Source of the DNA: an uncultured Cellulophaga sp.
GTDB taxonomy: Bacteria; Bacteroidota; Bacteroidia; Flavobacteriales; Flavobacteriaceae
DNA: 64,000 bases
Reading direction: 5' to 3'
Assembly: GCA_947491225.1 (NCBI GenBank)
Contig: CANLIE010000009.1
Coordinates: forward strand, 1 to 64,000
The position numbers were made by a program, and so were the translations under genes. The notes beneath the pieces were generated by a model. That model had not been told where the DNA came from, did not search any database, and saw nothing but the letters and a program-made list of their open reading frames with translations. Shown one piece after another: positions 26,481 to 36,460 of this stretch; the stretch's first letter is position 1; every line of letters starts with the position of its first letter.

Positions 26481-28655
26481 CTAGTTAAAATTAACTAAAT
26501 CAAATTCTTTAGGCGGAACTTCATTACGTAAATGTGTAATAAAATAATCCCATCTTTTCCTTGTCATATATTTTGTCATGTCTCCATAGCTATGTCTTTT
26601 GTTTGGAAATAAAATCATATCAAAATCCTTATTCGCTTTAATTAATGCCTCAACAACTAGCATTGTATTAGAGGGGGGAACATTATTGTCTAAAGAACCA
26701 TGCGTAATTAATAATTTTCCTTTTAAATTTCCTGCAATTAATTGATTTGCCTGATTGTTGTAGTTTGTAATACTATCTTTTTTTTCTTCTACTAATAAAC
26801 CTTGCCATTTTTCTCCCCAATCTGCTTCATAATTTCTGTTATCATGGTTGCCAGCACTAGAAACGGCAACATCATAAAAGTCAGGATATGCAAAAACAGC
26901 TCTTGTAGAGGCAAATCCACCACCAGAGTGCCCCCAAATACCTACACGTTCAATATCCATCCCTTTGTATTTTTGAGCTAATTGTTTTATAGCCGCTATA
27001 TTATCAGGTAAACCATTATCGCCCATATTTCCATAATAGAAATCGTGAAAAGATTTTGATCTTTCAGGAGTTCCCATTGCATCAACAGCTACAACTGCAA
27101 AGCCTAATTCTGCCACTGCTTGAAAATCTTGCCAAATAATGTGAAACCCATAATAACCAACACTACCAGATTGCGGGCCAGGATAAATGTAATTTAATAT
27201 GGGGTAGGATTTGTTTTCATCATAATTAGTTGGTAAAAATAACTTACCGTATAAATCAGTTTTATTATCTCTTGCTTTTACATTAAATTCAATTGGAGCT
27301 TTCCAGCCTTGTGCTTTTAATTCTGTAATATCTGCAGTTTCTAAGTCTAAAATTTTTTCTCCATTTCTGTTTCTTAGTACTGATATGGGTGGAGTATCAT
27401 TTGTAGAATAGGTATCTACAAAATAATTCATATTAGGAGAAAAACTTACGGAATGTGTCCCTTTTTCAGGAGTTAATTTTGTTAACCCATTACCATCAAA
27501 ACCTACTTTGTATAAGTAATCATAATACGGATTTCCTTCTTCTTTTCCTCCAGCAATAAAGAAAATTTCTCTGGATTTTTCATCAAGATGTTTTATTTGT
27601 TTAACTAACCAATTACCAGTTGTAATTTGATGTTTTAATTTTTTAGTTTTTAAATCGTATAAATATATATGTCCCCAATCTGATTTCTCAGAATACCATA
27701 TAAACTCGCTTGAATCAAATAAAACTTTCCAATTTTCTGCATTTACGCCAGATTCATAATACGTATCTACTACCTCTTTATGAATAGAACTTACTTCTCC
27801 AGTTCTTGCATCTGCAATTTGTAAATGTGCTTCTTTGTGATCTCTAGAGCCAGAAACAAATGCAAATTTAGAACCATCTTTACTCCATTGAGCATCTAAT
27901 AAAACACCTCCAGGACCAGCAATATGATCTGTAGTAGTTCCTCTTTGAAAATCTTTATTCATTTTTAAACGTACGGTTTTTGGTTTATTGTCTAAATGAA
28001 TAATGACACGCTCTATAGTAAAAATAGTTTTATCTCCTGGTAATGGATATTTCCAAGCTTCTAATTTTGGATGACCAACATTGGTTGTTGTTAAATACAT
28101 TTCTCCAACGCCACGAGCATCTTGTTGAAATGTTGCAATTTTATCAGAATTTGGTGACCATTTTAAAACAGCATCATCACCTCTTGTCCAACCAGCATTA
28201 TTGGTTGCGTAACCATAATCTTTTTTTCCATCAAAAGTTAGTTGTGTTTTTTTGTTTGTTGATAAATCTCTTACCCATAAATTGTAATTATCAATATAAG
28301 CAGCCAATTTTCCGTTTGGAGAAACGTGTTCGTTTGTGTTTGCTTTTAAATAAGTTGATTTTGTTTCAGGAGCCTTATAGTCGTTAATAATTGATTTTTC
28401 TTTTGTTTTGGCGTTTACAGAAACATATTCTGTTCCGTTTTTTGTTCTTTTGGAATAAACTAGGATATCATCTTTAGTCCAATTCTGAGAAGTAATTTGG
28501 TTGTACACCATTTCATACCAACTACGCTGCATAAATTTAGTGGCATTTTTGTAATCATTTGCTGTGCGTTGTTTTTTTTCAGTAGAAGTAGTACAAGCTA
28601 TTAAAAGGAGTAGCGTTAAAGTAAATATACTTGTTTTTTGAAATGGTTTTTTCAT
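26481..28655 (-). CDS. Dipeptidyl peptidase IV-like S9 serine peptidase, lipoprotein
   Basis: A 724-residue exported peptidase. The signal peptide ends in a lipobox (TLLLLIAC, Cys at about 21), which predicts a lipid-anchored periplasmic or surface protein. Residues about 90-470 form the propeller domain (for instance WTRGDDAVLKWSPNSDKIATF, LDAQWSKDGSKFAFVSGSRD). The C-terminal alpha/beta hydrolase domain has the nucleophile in GIWGHSGGGFAS, the Asp in THGSLDNNVPPSNT and the His in FPNKRHSYGD. S9B enzymes remove Xaa-Pro dipeptides. The next gene downstream in direction is beyond an IS element; upstream lies the M20 dipeptidase, 43 bp away, in the same direction, so both may serve peptide use. 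Confidence 0.92.
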   Translation of the reverse strand: MKKPFQKTSIFTLTLLLLIACTTSTEKKQRTANDYKNATKFMQRSWYEMVYNQITSQNWTKDDILVYSKRTKNGTEYVSVNAKTKEKSIINDYKAPETKSTYLKANTNEHVSPNGKLAAYIDNYNLWVRDLSTNKKTQLTFDGKKDYGYATNNAGWTRGDDAVLKWSPNSDKIATFQQDARGVGEMYLTTTNVGHPKLEAWKYPLPGDKTIFTIERVIIHLDNKPKTVRLKMNKDFQRGTTTDHIAGPGGVLLDAQWSKDGSKFAFVSGSRDHKEAHLQIADARTGEVSSIHKEVVDTYYESGVNAENWKVLFDSSEFIWYSEKSDWGHIYLYDLKTKKLKHQITTGNWLVKQIKHLDEKSREIFFIAGGKEEGNPYYDYLYKVGFDGNGLTKLTPEKGTHSVSFSPNMNYFVDTYSTNDTPPISVLRNRNGEKILDLETADITELKAQGWKAPIEFNVKARDNKTDLYGKLFLPTNYDENKSYPILNYIYPGPQSGSVGYYGFHIIWQDFQAVAELGFAVVAVDAMGTPERSKSFHDFYYGNMGDNGLPDNIAAIKQLAQKYKGMDIERVGIWGHSGGGFASTRAVFAYPDFYDVAVSSAGNHDNRNYEADWGEKWQGLLVEEKKDSITNYNNQANQLIAGNLKGKLLITHGSLDNNVPPSNTMLVVEALIKANKDFDMILFPNKRHSYGDMTKYMTRKRWDYFITHLRNEVPPKEFDLVNFN

Positions 28656-28697
28656 TGGAGGAGAAATTTAATTTTAGAATAAGTTAAAAAGAAATTA

Positions 28698-30089
28698 TTA
28701 TTTGGTTTTTAATTTGGTGAAATACTTGTAAAAATATGGAATGGTTTCTATTCCTTTTAAATAATTCCAGATTCCAAAATGCTCGTTTGGTGAGTGTATA
28801 GCATCACTGTCTAAGCCAAAGCCCATTAGTATGGTTTTGCTTTGTAATTCTTTTTCAAACAAAGCAACTATAGGAATACTACCGCCACTACGTTGGGGTA
28901 TTGGTGTTTTACCAAATGTAGTTTCATATGCTTTAGAGGCTGCTTTGTACCCAATACTATCTATTGGTGTTACATAGCCTTGGCCGCCATGATGCGGTTT
29001 TACCTTTACTATTACGCCTTCTGGAGCTATACTTGTAAAGTGTTTAGTGAAGAGTTCTGTTATATTTTTCCAGTCTTGGTTTGGTACCAAACGCATTGAT
29101 ATTTTTGCATACGCTTTACTTGCGATTACAGTTTTAGCACCTTCTCCAGTATATCCTCCCCAAATACCATTTACATCTAAGGTTGGGCGTATAGCGTTAC
29201 GCTCGTTTGTTGTATATCCTTTTTCGCCATATACAGCATTTATGTCTAGCGCTTTTTTGTAATTATCTAAATTAAATGGTGCTTTTGCCATTTCTGCACG
29301 TTCTTCTGTAGACAGCTCTTCTACATTGTCATAAAAACCAGGAATAGTAATCTGGTTATCTTCATTGTGTAAAGAGGCAATCATTTTTGTTAGTATATTT
29401 ATTGGGTTGGCTACTGCACCACCATATAAGCCAGAATGTAAATCTCTGTTTGGCCCTGTAACTTCTACTTCTACATAACTTAAACCTCTTAAACCGGTTG
29501 TTATAGATGGTACGTCTTTAGATATCATACCTGTGTCACTAATTAAAATAACATCATTTTTAAGTTTTTCTCTGTTTTCTTTTACAAATGTAGATAGGCT
29601 AACACTACCAACCTCTTCTTCTCCTTCTATCATAAATTTTACGTTACAAGGTAATTGGTTTGTACTCGCCATAAACTCTAATGCTTTTACGTGCATATAC
29701 AATTGCCCTTTATCATCACAAGCTCCACGAGCAAAAATTGCACCTTCTGGGTGTAGTTCTGTTTTTTTAATTATGGGCTCGTACGGCGGCGAATCCCATA
29801 AATTAATTGGGTCTGCTGGCTGTACGTCATAATGACCATAAACTAAAATGGTTGGTAGTGAAGGGTCTACAATTTTTTCTCCGTAAACTATTGGAAAACC
29901 TTGAGTTTTACAGATTTCTACAGTGTCACAACCTGCCTTTTCCAAAGCTTCTTTAACGATACCTGCGGTTGCAAGTACATCATGCGCATAGGCAGAATCT
30001 GCACTTACAGACGGAATTTTTAAGAGTTCTATAAGTTCGTTTAATAATCTTTCTTTATTGTTGTCTATAAAGTTTTTTACGTCTTGCAT
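28698..30089 (-). CDS. M20 family dipeptidase
   Basis: A 463-residue cytoplasmic zinc peptidase. I prefer the ATG at 30089 (MQDVKNFIDNNKERLLNELIELL) over the one ten codons upstream because M20 proteins of this group start that way. Metal-ligand segments are in order: VYGHYDVQPAD, GACDDKGQLYMH, MIEGEEEVGS, LISDTGM and the final HSPNEHFGIW. The dimerisation domain (GLRGLSYVEVEVTGPNRDLHSGLYGG) is intact. The family cleaves dipeptides and short peptides. Located directly upstream of the DPP-IV-like gene on the same strand. Confidence 0.92.
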   Translation of the reverse strand: MQDVKNFIDNNKERLLNELIELLKIPSVSADSAYAHDVLATAGIVKEALEKAGCDTVEICKTQGFPIVYGEKIVDPSLPTILVYGHYDVQPADPINLWDSPPYEPIIKKTELHPEGAIFARGACDDKGQLYMHVKALEFMASTNQLPCNVKFMIEGEEEVGSVSLSTFVKENREKLKNDVILISDTGMISKDVPSITTGLRGLSYVEVEVTGPNRDLHSGLYGGAVANPINILTKMIASLHNEDNQITIPGFYDNVEELSTEERAEMAKAPFNLDNYKKALDINAVYGEKGYTTNERNAIRPTLDVNGIWGGYTGEGAKTVIASKAYAKISMRLVPNQDWKNITELFTKHFTSIAPEGVIVKVKPHHGGQGYVTPIDSIGYKAASKAYETTFGKTPIPQRSGGSIPIVALFEKELQSKTILMGFGLDSDAIHSPNEHFGIWNYLKGIETIPYFYKYFTKLKTK

Positions 30090-30165
30090 AATATATTTTG
30101 ATAAAGTATAAAAGTACAAAAAAGAAGTTTTTGAGATTAAGTATTTTAAAATTGATTTTTTGCCT

Positions 30166-30173
30166 TATATTTG
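30166..30173 (+). promoter_or_regulatory. -7 promoter element of the tRNA-Leu gene
   Basis: TATATTTG, an exact match to TAnnTTTG, 31 bp upstream of the mature tRNA start. Confidence 0.65.
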
Positions 30174-30204
30174 CATCCCAATTGGTCAAAAAGACGAATT
30201 AAAT

Positions 30205-30286
30205 GCAGGCGTGGTGGAATTGGTAGACACGCTAGACTTAGGATCTAGTGCCGCGAGGTGTGAGAGTTCGAGTCTCTCCGCCTGTA
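30205..30286 (+). tRNA. tRNA-Leu (anticodon UAG)
   Basis: An 82-nt cloverleaf. Acceptor arm GCAGGCG pairs with CGCCTGT, discriminator A at 30286, no encoded CCA. The anticodon stem CTAGA/TCTAG holds the loop CTTAGGA with anticodon TAG. A long variable arm (GTGCCGCGAGGTGT region) and GAGAG TTCGAGT CTCTC T-arm are those of a leucine tRNA. Confidence 0.96.
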
Positions 30287-30290
30287 CAAA

Positions 30291-30318
30291 AGCTGAAGAT
30301 TTCTCTTCAGCTTTTTTT
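30291..30318 (+). terminator. Rho-independent terminator of tRNA-Leu
   Basis: AGCTGAAG (30291-30298), six-base loop, CTTCAGCT (30305-30312), then a run of T. Confidence 0.9.
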
Positions 30319-30972
30319 ACTTAAAAATCTTAGTTTTTTTGAGTCATTTTTTTTATTTATAAAGTTAATTGGAAATCCAATAATACTTTATTTTAGACTT
30401 CTAAATAAAGTAGCTGTAAAATAATAGGTATAGACAGCTCTTAAGCAGTACATAAAAGTTTTGTATAATACTGAAAAACAATTTTTAGGTCTTTAAAAAA
30501 ATGGCTAATAACGTCAATAATAAAAGCTTGCCATAGCATTTTAGAATCACTTAAAGAAATTATAAAGAATAAGAAAGAAGACTTGAAATCATTTGTAGAG
30601 AGTTATTCTTTATTTGGCTAATAGTGTTATACCATAGAGGGTGCATATAAGACCCTAAAACTTTATGATAGAAGTTGAATATAATGAAGTTATGGATGCA
30701 AATTGATAGCCCAAACTTAAACCATTAAATAGTATGAGGTGATATTGGCATATAACACTGCGGTTAGATTTACTAAGGTATTTGGACTTAGAAAAGCTGC
30801 ACAAAATCTTAAACAAAGAATAAGATACCAATAATGTTTTAGAGGAAATTATTTAAAACAGAGTAAATAGAAAAGCACTGAAATAAATAAGTATAAACTA
30901 AAATAGGCTTAATGGAAATAATGTATGGGCATAAAAAATAAGAACACTAACGTATCATTCAAATAATACATA
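30319..30972. other. Gene-free stretch with decayed coding traces
   Basis: About 650 bp. One plus-strand frame gives short open pieces separated by stops (for example NTAVRFTKVFGLRKAAQNLKQ near 30755-30825), which looks like an old pseudogene, but no family could be recognised. Confidence 0.45.
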
Positions 30973-32493
30973 ATGGCAATATTAGGAAATATAATTAAAG
31001 GAGTAATTCATGTAACTGACAAACTAAAGTCAGAAACCAATCATATAGATGCCCAGAAAGAAGTACTGAAAAAATTATTGGATAAGGCAAGAGACACAGA
31101 GTTTGGTAAGCATTATAATTTTAGTCAAATTTTAGAGTCAGAAGATTTAGCGGTTGATTTTGCAAAAAATATTCCATTTTTTGATTACAATAAAATGAAT
31201 TTGGAATGGTGGCACAAATTGCACGAGGGGAAGGAGAATGTGACTTGGCCTGGCTCCCCAGATTATTTTGCAATGAGCTCAGGAACCACCGGTAAAACAA
31301 GTAAGAGAATTCCTGTAACTAATGATATGTTAGAAGCAATCCGGCAAGCGGGTATTAACCAAGTTTTGGCACTTTCTAACTTTGACTTACCGTCAAATTT
31401 TTTTGAAAAGGAAATTATGATGCTGGGAAGTTCAACCGAATTAACGGAAAAAAATGATTATTTAGAAGGTGAAATAAGTGGTATTAGTGCTAGCAATATC
31501 CCTTTTTGGTTTAGACCGTATTATAAGCCAGGTAAGGAAATTGCCCAAATTGACGATTGGGACACTCGTGTTCAAAAGATTGCTATGAATGCCAAAAATT
31601 GGGATATTGGTGCTTTAAGTGGTATTCCCTCTTGGATAGAACTAATGATGCAAAAAGTTATTGATTATCATAAGGTGGATAATATTCATGAAATATGGCC
31701 TAATTTACAAGTCTATACTTCAGGTGGAGTAGCATTTGATTCTTACGAAAAGAGTTTTAACGCTTTATTGGGTGAGCCCATAACAGTTATTGATACTTAT
31801 TTGGCATCGGAGGGGTTTATTGCATTTCAAGCTCGTCCTGAAACTTCATCAATGCAATTGGTAACCGATAACGGTATTTATTTTGAGTTTGTGCCCTTTA
31901 GACCTGAATACATTAATGAAGACGGTTCTTTGGTGTCAAATGCAGAAGTTAAAACGTTATCTGAAGTAGTTCTAAACCAAGATTATGTACTTATCATAAG
32001 CACAGTATCAGGCGCATGGCGATATTTAATTGGAGATACAATAGAATTTACAAATATTGAAAGAGCAGAAATTAAAATTACAGGTAGAACCAAATTCTTT
32101 TTAAATGTGGTAGGGTCTCAATTGTCTGTAAATAAGATGAATGATGCTGTTAAAGAGCTTGAAAAGCATTTTAAAGCAAAGATAACCGAATTTACACTTT
32201 CAGCAAAACGCATAGACGGTGATTACTATCACAGTTGGTATTTAGGAACTGAAAATACAGAAATAGATGCTCAAAAAGTTACAGATAAGTTAGATGAAAT
32301 TTTAAAAGAAGCGAATAAAAATTATAAAGTAGCAAGATCAAAAGCTTTAAAAGGTGTTAAGGTTAAATTGATAAGCCCTACAATTTTTCATGATTGGAAT
32401 GATCATAATAAAAAGAAAGGAGGTCAAGTAAAAATGGAACGTGTTATGGACGAAGACAAATTTAAAATTTGGGAAAAATTTGTAAATTCATAA
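30973..32493 (+). CDS. GH3-family (acyl-adenylate/amide-forming) protein
   Basis: A 506-residue cytoplasmic protein of the GH3 family, the adenylating enzymes best known from plants, where they conjugate hormones to amino acids. Visible motifs: the ATP-binding AMSSGTTGKTSKRIPVT near residue 100, PSWIELMMQKVIDYH, LQVYTSGGVAFDSYEKS, TYLASEGFIAFQ, WRYLIGDTIEFTN, and ITGRTKFFLNVVGSQLSVNKM in the C-terminal lid. Length is close to the bacterial GH3 proteins. The acyl substrate is unknown. The gene is isolated with no obvious operon partners. Confidence 0.9.
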   Translation: MAILGNIIKGVIHVTDKLKSETNHIDAQKEVLKKLLDKARDTEFGKHYNFSQILESEDLAVDFAKNIPFFDYNKMNLEWWHKLHEGKENVTWPGSPDYFAMSSGTTGKTSKRIPVTNDMLEAIRQAGINQVLALSNFDLPSNFFEKEIMMLGSSTELTEKNDYLEGEISGISASNIPFWFRPYYKPGKEIAQIDDWDTRVQKIAMNAKNWDIGALSGIPSWIELMMQKVIDYHKVDNIHEIWPNLQVYTSGGVAFDSYEKSFNALLGEPITVIDTYLASEGFIAFQARPETSSMQLVTDNGIYFEFVPFRPEYINEDGSLVSNAEVKTLSEVVLNQDYVLIISTVSGAWRYLIGDTIEFTNIERAEIKITGRTKFFLNVVGSQLSVNKMNDAVKELEKHFKAKITEFTLSAKRIDGDYYHSWYLGTENTEIDAQKVTDKLDEILKEANKNYKVARSKALKGVKVKLISPTIFHDWNDHNKKKGGQVKMERVMDEDKFKIWEKFVNS

Positions 32494-32576
32494 GTAAAAC
32501 AACACTTTTTCAGTTTCTTTACCTTAAGATGCTTTCTAAAGTTATGAAACTTAGAATTCCTTTTTTTAATTAGAAG

Positions 32577-33122
32577 TTAAGAGTTTGATTTTTCCTCTAC
32601 AAGTTCCATAATTTCTTCTGGAGATAAATAGTATTTAATAATACGTGCTTTATAATCTTGAGCAATTGAAGCGTTATTTAAAATAAAATCTTTAGTAGCC
32701 AAAATATAATTAGCCATTCCATGCGATACCGCAAATGTATCAGCCGTTCTTTCAGCTTCTTTGATTGATTTTTTTGAAAAAATATACTTTATTCCAAAGA
32801 GAATCAAACTTAATTTACTTCTATTTTCATAATCCATCACATGTCCTAATTCGTGGCCAATCCACCCAATAAAAACTTCTGATGGTATGTCCAAAGTATT
32901 AAACTCCTGATTTTCAATTTTAAACTTCTTGCTAATTAAAATAATATAAGATCTATTCTTTCTGGATTTCCATAAAAAAGCCCAAATTGGTCTAGCCTGC
33001 ATAGTTGATTTTTTTATGTTTTTTTTAATTTTAAATTCAATGGAAGTATTTTTTAATTCAGGATAATATGACAATGCCTTATTTACCTTTTCTTTAATAA
33101 TTTTGGGTATAATTTTTTTCAT
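32577..33122 (-). CDS. Small putative zinc metallopeptidase
   Basis: A 181-residue protein without signal peptide. It carries H-E-L-G-H at residues 90-94 (IGWIGHELGHVMDYENRSK) and a downstream EAERTAD at about 122-128, the arrangement of the third metal ligand in M48-like gluzincins. An N-terminal basic domain precedes it. A hydrophobic stretch at 104-115 (KLSLILFGIKYIF) is weakly membrane-like. I do not know its substrate, and an inactive or regulatory role is possible. It stands convergent to the GH3 gene, alone. Confidence 0.65.
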   Translation of the reverse strand: MKKIIPKIIKEKVNKALSYYPELKNTSIEFKIKKNIKKSTMQARPIWAFLWKSRKNRSYIILISKKFKIENQEFNTLDIPSEVFIGWIGHELGHVMDYENRSKLSLILFGIKYIFSKKSIKEAERTADTFAVSHGMANYILATKDFILNNASIAQDYKARIIKYYLSPEEIMELVEEKSNS

Positions 33123-33577
33123 ATTTTTAGTTGATGAGCTACCCTAAGGCAGAGTTTGTGAGGGTTTAAGATAAAGTTATTTAATATAAATGTACTTTTT
33201 GCATTCTTATTTTATTCCTTACTTTTTACATATACGCTTATTACTTTCTCATTTAAATATTGTACAACTGGTTATAACGAATTTCTTATATTTTAAAGCA
33301 AAACCAAATAATACAATGATAAGGTTTTGTTATGCCTTTTTAAAATATACTTACTTATATATCCAAAATATACTTTTTTAAAAAACGCAATAAAGACCTA
33401 GGGTTTTTAAACTTTCTAGAACATCCAAAATGAGCCTTGGGTAATTGTTTAGAATAAATTGAATATAAGTAATAGAATTAAGAGTCAAAATAGTAAAGCA
33501 GATTAAGTTAACCTTTAATTCATTTGGGTTACAAATTGTGCTTGTATTAGAGCAATTTATACCTTTATTATAAAACT
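33123..33577. other. Divergent intergenic stretch
   Basis: About 455 bp between the metallopeptidase and the first AsmA-like gene, both transcribed outward. No clear promoter match or coding frame is seen. Confidence 0.4.
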
Positions 33578-35119
33578 ATGAATTTGACCAAAAAAATAAC
33601 AATATTAGTGTTATTTATTTCAGTTGGAAGCCTAATTTTACTTCAATTGAAATTTAAAAGTGAGATAACTTCTGCTATTGATAAAAAATTGCCTTCAAAT
33701 ATAAAGCTTAATTATACCAATTTAAGCACAAATGTATTTACAGGTAGTATTAGATTAGACAGTCTTTCTACAAAGATTTTTGATAAGCATAAAAATGTAG
33801 TAACTGCGGTAAATGCTAAGAGTTTAAATCTTTCTGGCTTTAGTTTATGGCAATTTGTTTTTAATAAGACAATATTTATTAATAACATAATTTTTGAAAA
33901 TCCGGATATACAATACTTTCAAATTAAAAAGAATAGAGATGAATTAAAAAGTAATGAATCCAGTAAGGAATTTAATAAGGCTATAGTTATTGATAAAATT
34001 TCGTTTGTGAATGGTTCATTTATAGCCCGTAAAGAAGATAGCCTTTTGGCAAGTATGGATAATATTCATCTTAACTTTATTGGGTTTAGTACTGATAGCC
34101 ATAAATTAAAAGAAAAAATACCATTCAATTATAAAGACTATAAATTTAGTGGTAAAGAAATCTTTATGAATATGAGTCCGTATGAATCTCTAAAAATAGA
34201 AGGCCTAAGTGCTGATAATGGTAAATTAAACTTACAGAACCTGTTTATAAAACCAAAATTTACAAAACAAGAATTATCAAGAAAAATAGTAATTGAGAGA
34301 GATCATATACAACTTCGTATTTCTGAACTATCATTTGTTGATTTGCATTTTGGCTTTACTAATAGTAGATTCTATTTTAATAGTAGCCTAACTAATATGG
34401 TTAAGCCCAAATTAAAAGTATTCAGGGATAAAAGAGTTGCAGATGATTTAAGTATAAAAAGTATGTACAGTAAAATGTTACGAGATTTATCCTTTGATTT
34501 TACAATTTCTAGATTAGAAGCTAATCAAGGATATATTAGTTATTCTGAACGTGTAAAGGATACAGATGAAGCGGGTACAATTTTTTTTAAAAATATTAAT
34601 ACAAAAATAAGCTCGCTTTCAAACATACATAAAGATAATAAAAAGATAAAAATTTTAGCTGATTCAGATTTTATGGGTTCAGCACCAATGAGGTTGACTA
34701 TTACTTTTGATGTTAAAAATAAAAGCGATGAATTTTTGGCGTTAGGCCAATTTAAAAACTTTAATGCTACGGCAGCCAATTCATTTTTTGAATCTAATTT
34801 AAATGCCAAAACCAAAGGGGAAATTGAACAACTCTATTTTACATTTAATGGTAATAACACCTATTCAAAAGGTGATTTTAAAATAAAGTATAAAGATTTT
34901 AAATTTGAAATATTGAACAATAAAAATCAAGTTAACAAAGTACTAACTACCATTGGAAACATATTTATAAATGACGGTTCTAAAACAGATAAAGATGGTT
35001 TTAGACACGGCACTATAGAGGTTAAACGAAATAAGACAAAATCGTTTTTCAATTATATATGGTTAAATGTACAAGACGGACTAATAAACTCACTAACTGG
35101 AAATGGGCAAAAGAAATGA
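33578..35119 (+). CDS. AsmA/DUF748-like inner-membrane anchored protein
   Basis: A 513-residue protein with one N-terminal membrane helix (KITILVLFISVGSLILLQL) and a long exported part rich in beta strands, such as LSTNVFTGSIRLDSLSTKIFD, NKTIFINNIIFENPDIQYFQI and IVIDKISFVNGSFIARKED. This repeated pattern is that of AsmA-like and DUF748 proteins, which form beta-rich grooves and are linked to lipid movement between membranes. I see no catalytic motif. It is followed after 21 bp by a second protein of the same build. Confidence 0.65.
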   Translation: MNLTKKITILVLFISVGSLILLQLKFKSEITSAIDKKLPSNIKLNYTNLSTNVFTGSIRLDSLSTKIFDKHKNVVTAVNAKSLNLSGFSLWQFVFNKTIFINNIIFENPDIQYFQIKKNRDELKSNESSKEFNKAIVIDKISFVNGSFIARKEDSLLASMDNIHLNFIGFSTDSHKLKEKIPFNYKDYKFSGKEIFMNMSPYESLKIEGLSADNGKLNLQNLFIKPKFTKQELSRKIVIERDHIQLRISELSFVDLHFGFTNSRFYFNSSLTNMVKPKLKVFRDKRVADDLSIKSMYSKMLRDLSFDFTISRLEANQGYISYSERVKDTDEAGTIFFKNINTKISSLSNIHKDNKKIKILADSDFMGSAPMRLTITFDVKNKSDEFLALGQFKNFNATAANSFFESNLNAKTKGEIEQLYFTFNGNNTYSKGDFKIKYKDFKFEILNNKNQVNKVLTTIGNIFINDGSKTDKDGFRHGTIEVKRNKTKSFFNYIWLNVQDGLINSLTGNGQKK

Positions 35120-35140
35120 TAATTTAACAATAAGGATATT

Positions 35141-36232
35141 ATGAACAAACGAATAAAATTTAGAAAAAAAAGATATGCCGTTCCTATTATCATTATTGCT
35201 ACTTTAATAATTTTAAGATTGTTACTACCATATATTGTAAAAAAATATGTAAATAATGTATTGTCTGATATACCTGGATACTATGGTGAAGTAGATGACA
35301 TTGATATTTCGTTAATACGTGGAGCTTATGTTATTCATGGTTTATATTTAAATAAAACTGATGCAAAATCACAAGTGCCATTTTTGAATTTTAGAAAAAC
35401 GGATATTTCGATTGAATGGGAAGCATTATTGAAAGGGAAAATAGTAAGTGAGATTTTTATGAATTCTCCAGAAGTAATTTATGTTTTTGAAGTTCAATCT
35501 CAAAAAGATGAATCAGATTTAGATGATTGGTCAAAGGCTTTAACTGATTTAGTTCCGATTAATATTAATAATCTAGAAGTTATAAATGGCAAATTTGCTT
35601 TTGTTGAGATAAATGCAGAGCCAACTATAGACTTGCACTTAGATAAGGTTAAGCTTTCAATGACTAATTTAAGAAATGTTGTAGAAAAATTAGAAACATT
35701 ACCCTCTAAAATAGAAGCAACAGGCGTTTCTATTGGCGGTGGAGATTTTAAATTGAATGGGAAATTGAACATTATTAAGAGAATTCCAGATATGGATATT
35801 TCATTTTCTCTAGAAAATGCCAATGCATCTGCAATGAATGAATTTACAAATCACTATGCTGGTATTGACTTTGAAGAAGGTAATTTTAATCTTTTTAGTG
35901 AGATTGCCATTGCTAATGGTTATTTAAGAGGTTATATAAAACCTATTTTAAAAGATGCCAAATTGATTGGAAAAGAGGATGGCTTTTTAGAAACACTATG
36001 GGAGGGTTTTGTTGGTTTTTTTAAGTTTATACTAAAAAACCATAAAGAAAACACATTGGCAACAAAAGTTCCTATAGAAGGGGATTTAAATAATGTTAAT
36101 TCTAAAACATGGCCTACAATCATAAATATATTTAAAAATGGATGGATTAAAGCTTTCAAAAATATTATTGATGATGATATTGATTTTAAAAATGTACAAA
36201 AGGAAGCTAATAATAAGAAGTTAAATAAATAG
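35141..36232 (+). CDS. DUF748-like membrane-anchored protein
   Basis: A 363-residue protein with a basic start and one membrane helix (AVPIIIIATLIILRLLLPYIV), then KKYVNNVLSDIPGYYGEVDDIDISLIRGAYVIHGLYL, a DUF748/AsmA opening. The segments FRKTDISIEWEALLKGKIVSEIFMNSPEVIYVFE and PININNLEVINGKFAFVEINAEPTIDLHLDKVKL are also typical. The C-terminus (LWEGFVGFFKFILKNHKENTLATKVPIEGDLNN) may lie on the membrane. It forms a likely two-gene unit with 33578-35119. Bacteroidota often carry this family as a stress-associated envelope protein. Confidence 0.72.
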   Translation: MNKRIKFRKKRYAVPIIIIATLIILRLLLPYIVKKYVNNVLSDIPGYYGEVDDIDISLIRGAYVIHGLYLNKTDAKSQVPFLNFRKTDISIEWEALLKGKIVSEIFMNSPEVIYVFEVQSQKDESDLDDWSKALTDLVPININNLEVINGKFAFVEINAEPTIDLHLDKVKLSMTNLRNVVEKLETLPSKIEATGVSIGGGDFKLNGKLNIIKRIPDMDISFSLENANASAMNEFTNHYAGIDFEEGNFNLFSEIAIANGYLRGYIKPILKDAKLIGKEDGFLETLWEGFVGFFKFILKNHKENTLATKVPIEGDLNNVNSKTWPTIINIFKNGWIKAFKNIIDDDIDFKNVQKEANNKKLNK

Positions 36233-36343
36233 GAATGCCAACTAATAGTCATCATTTTTCTAATAGAACAGTGTGGTATTCCTTTCAATTGAATAAAACG
36301 TAATTTATTTTTTCCTTTTTATATAAAGCATATTTAATTTATG

Positions 36344-36351
36344 TACTTTTG
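36344..36351 (+). promoter_or_regulatory. -7 promoter element upstream of the BLUF gene
   Basis: TACTTTTG matches TAnnTTTG, about 110 bp upstream of the BLUF start codon, leaving a leader of about 100 nt. Confidence 0.45.
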
Positions 36352-36460
36352 AGCAATATGGGTTTTATTATATTTAAAACAAAAACAAGACTCTTTATGA
36401 ACTATATTTTTATTTAACACAGACAAAACAATTCTTATAAATAAGTAAAACACGGTTAAT

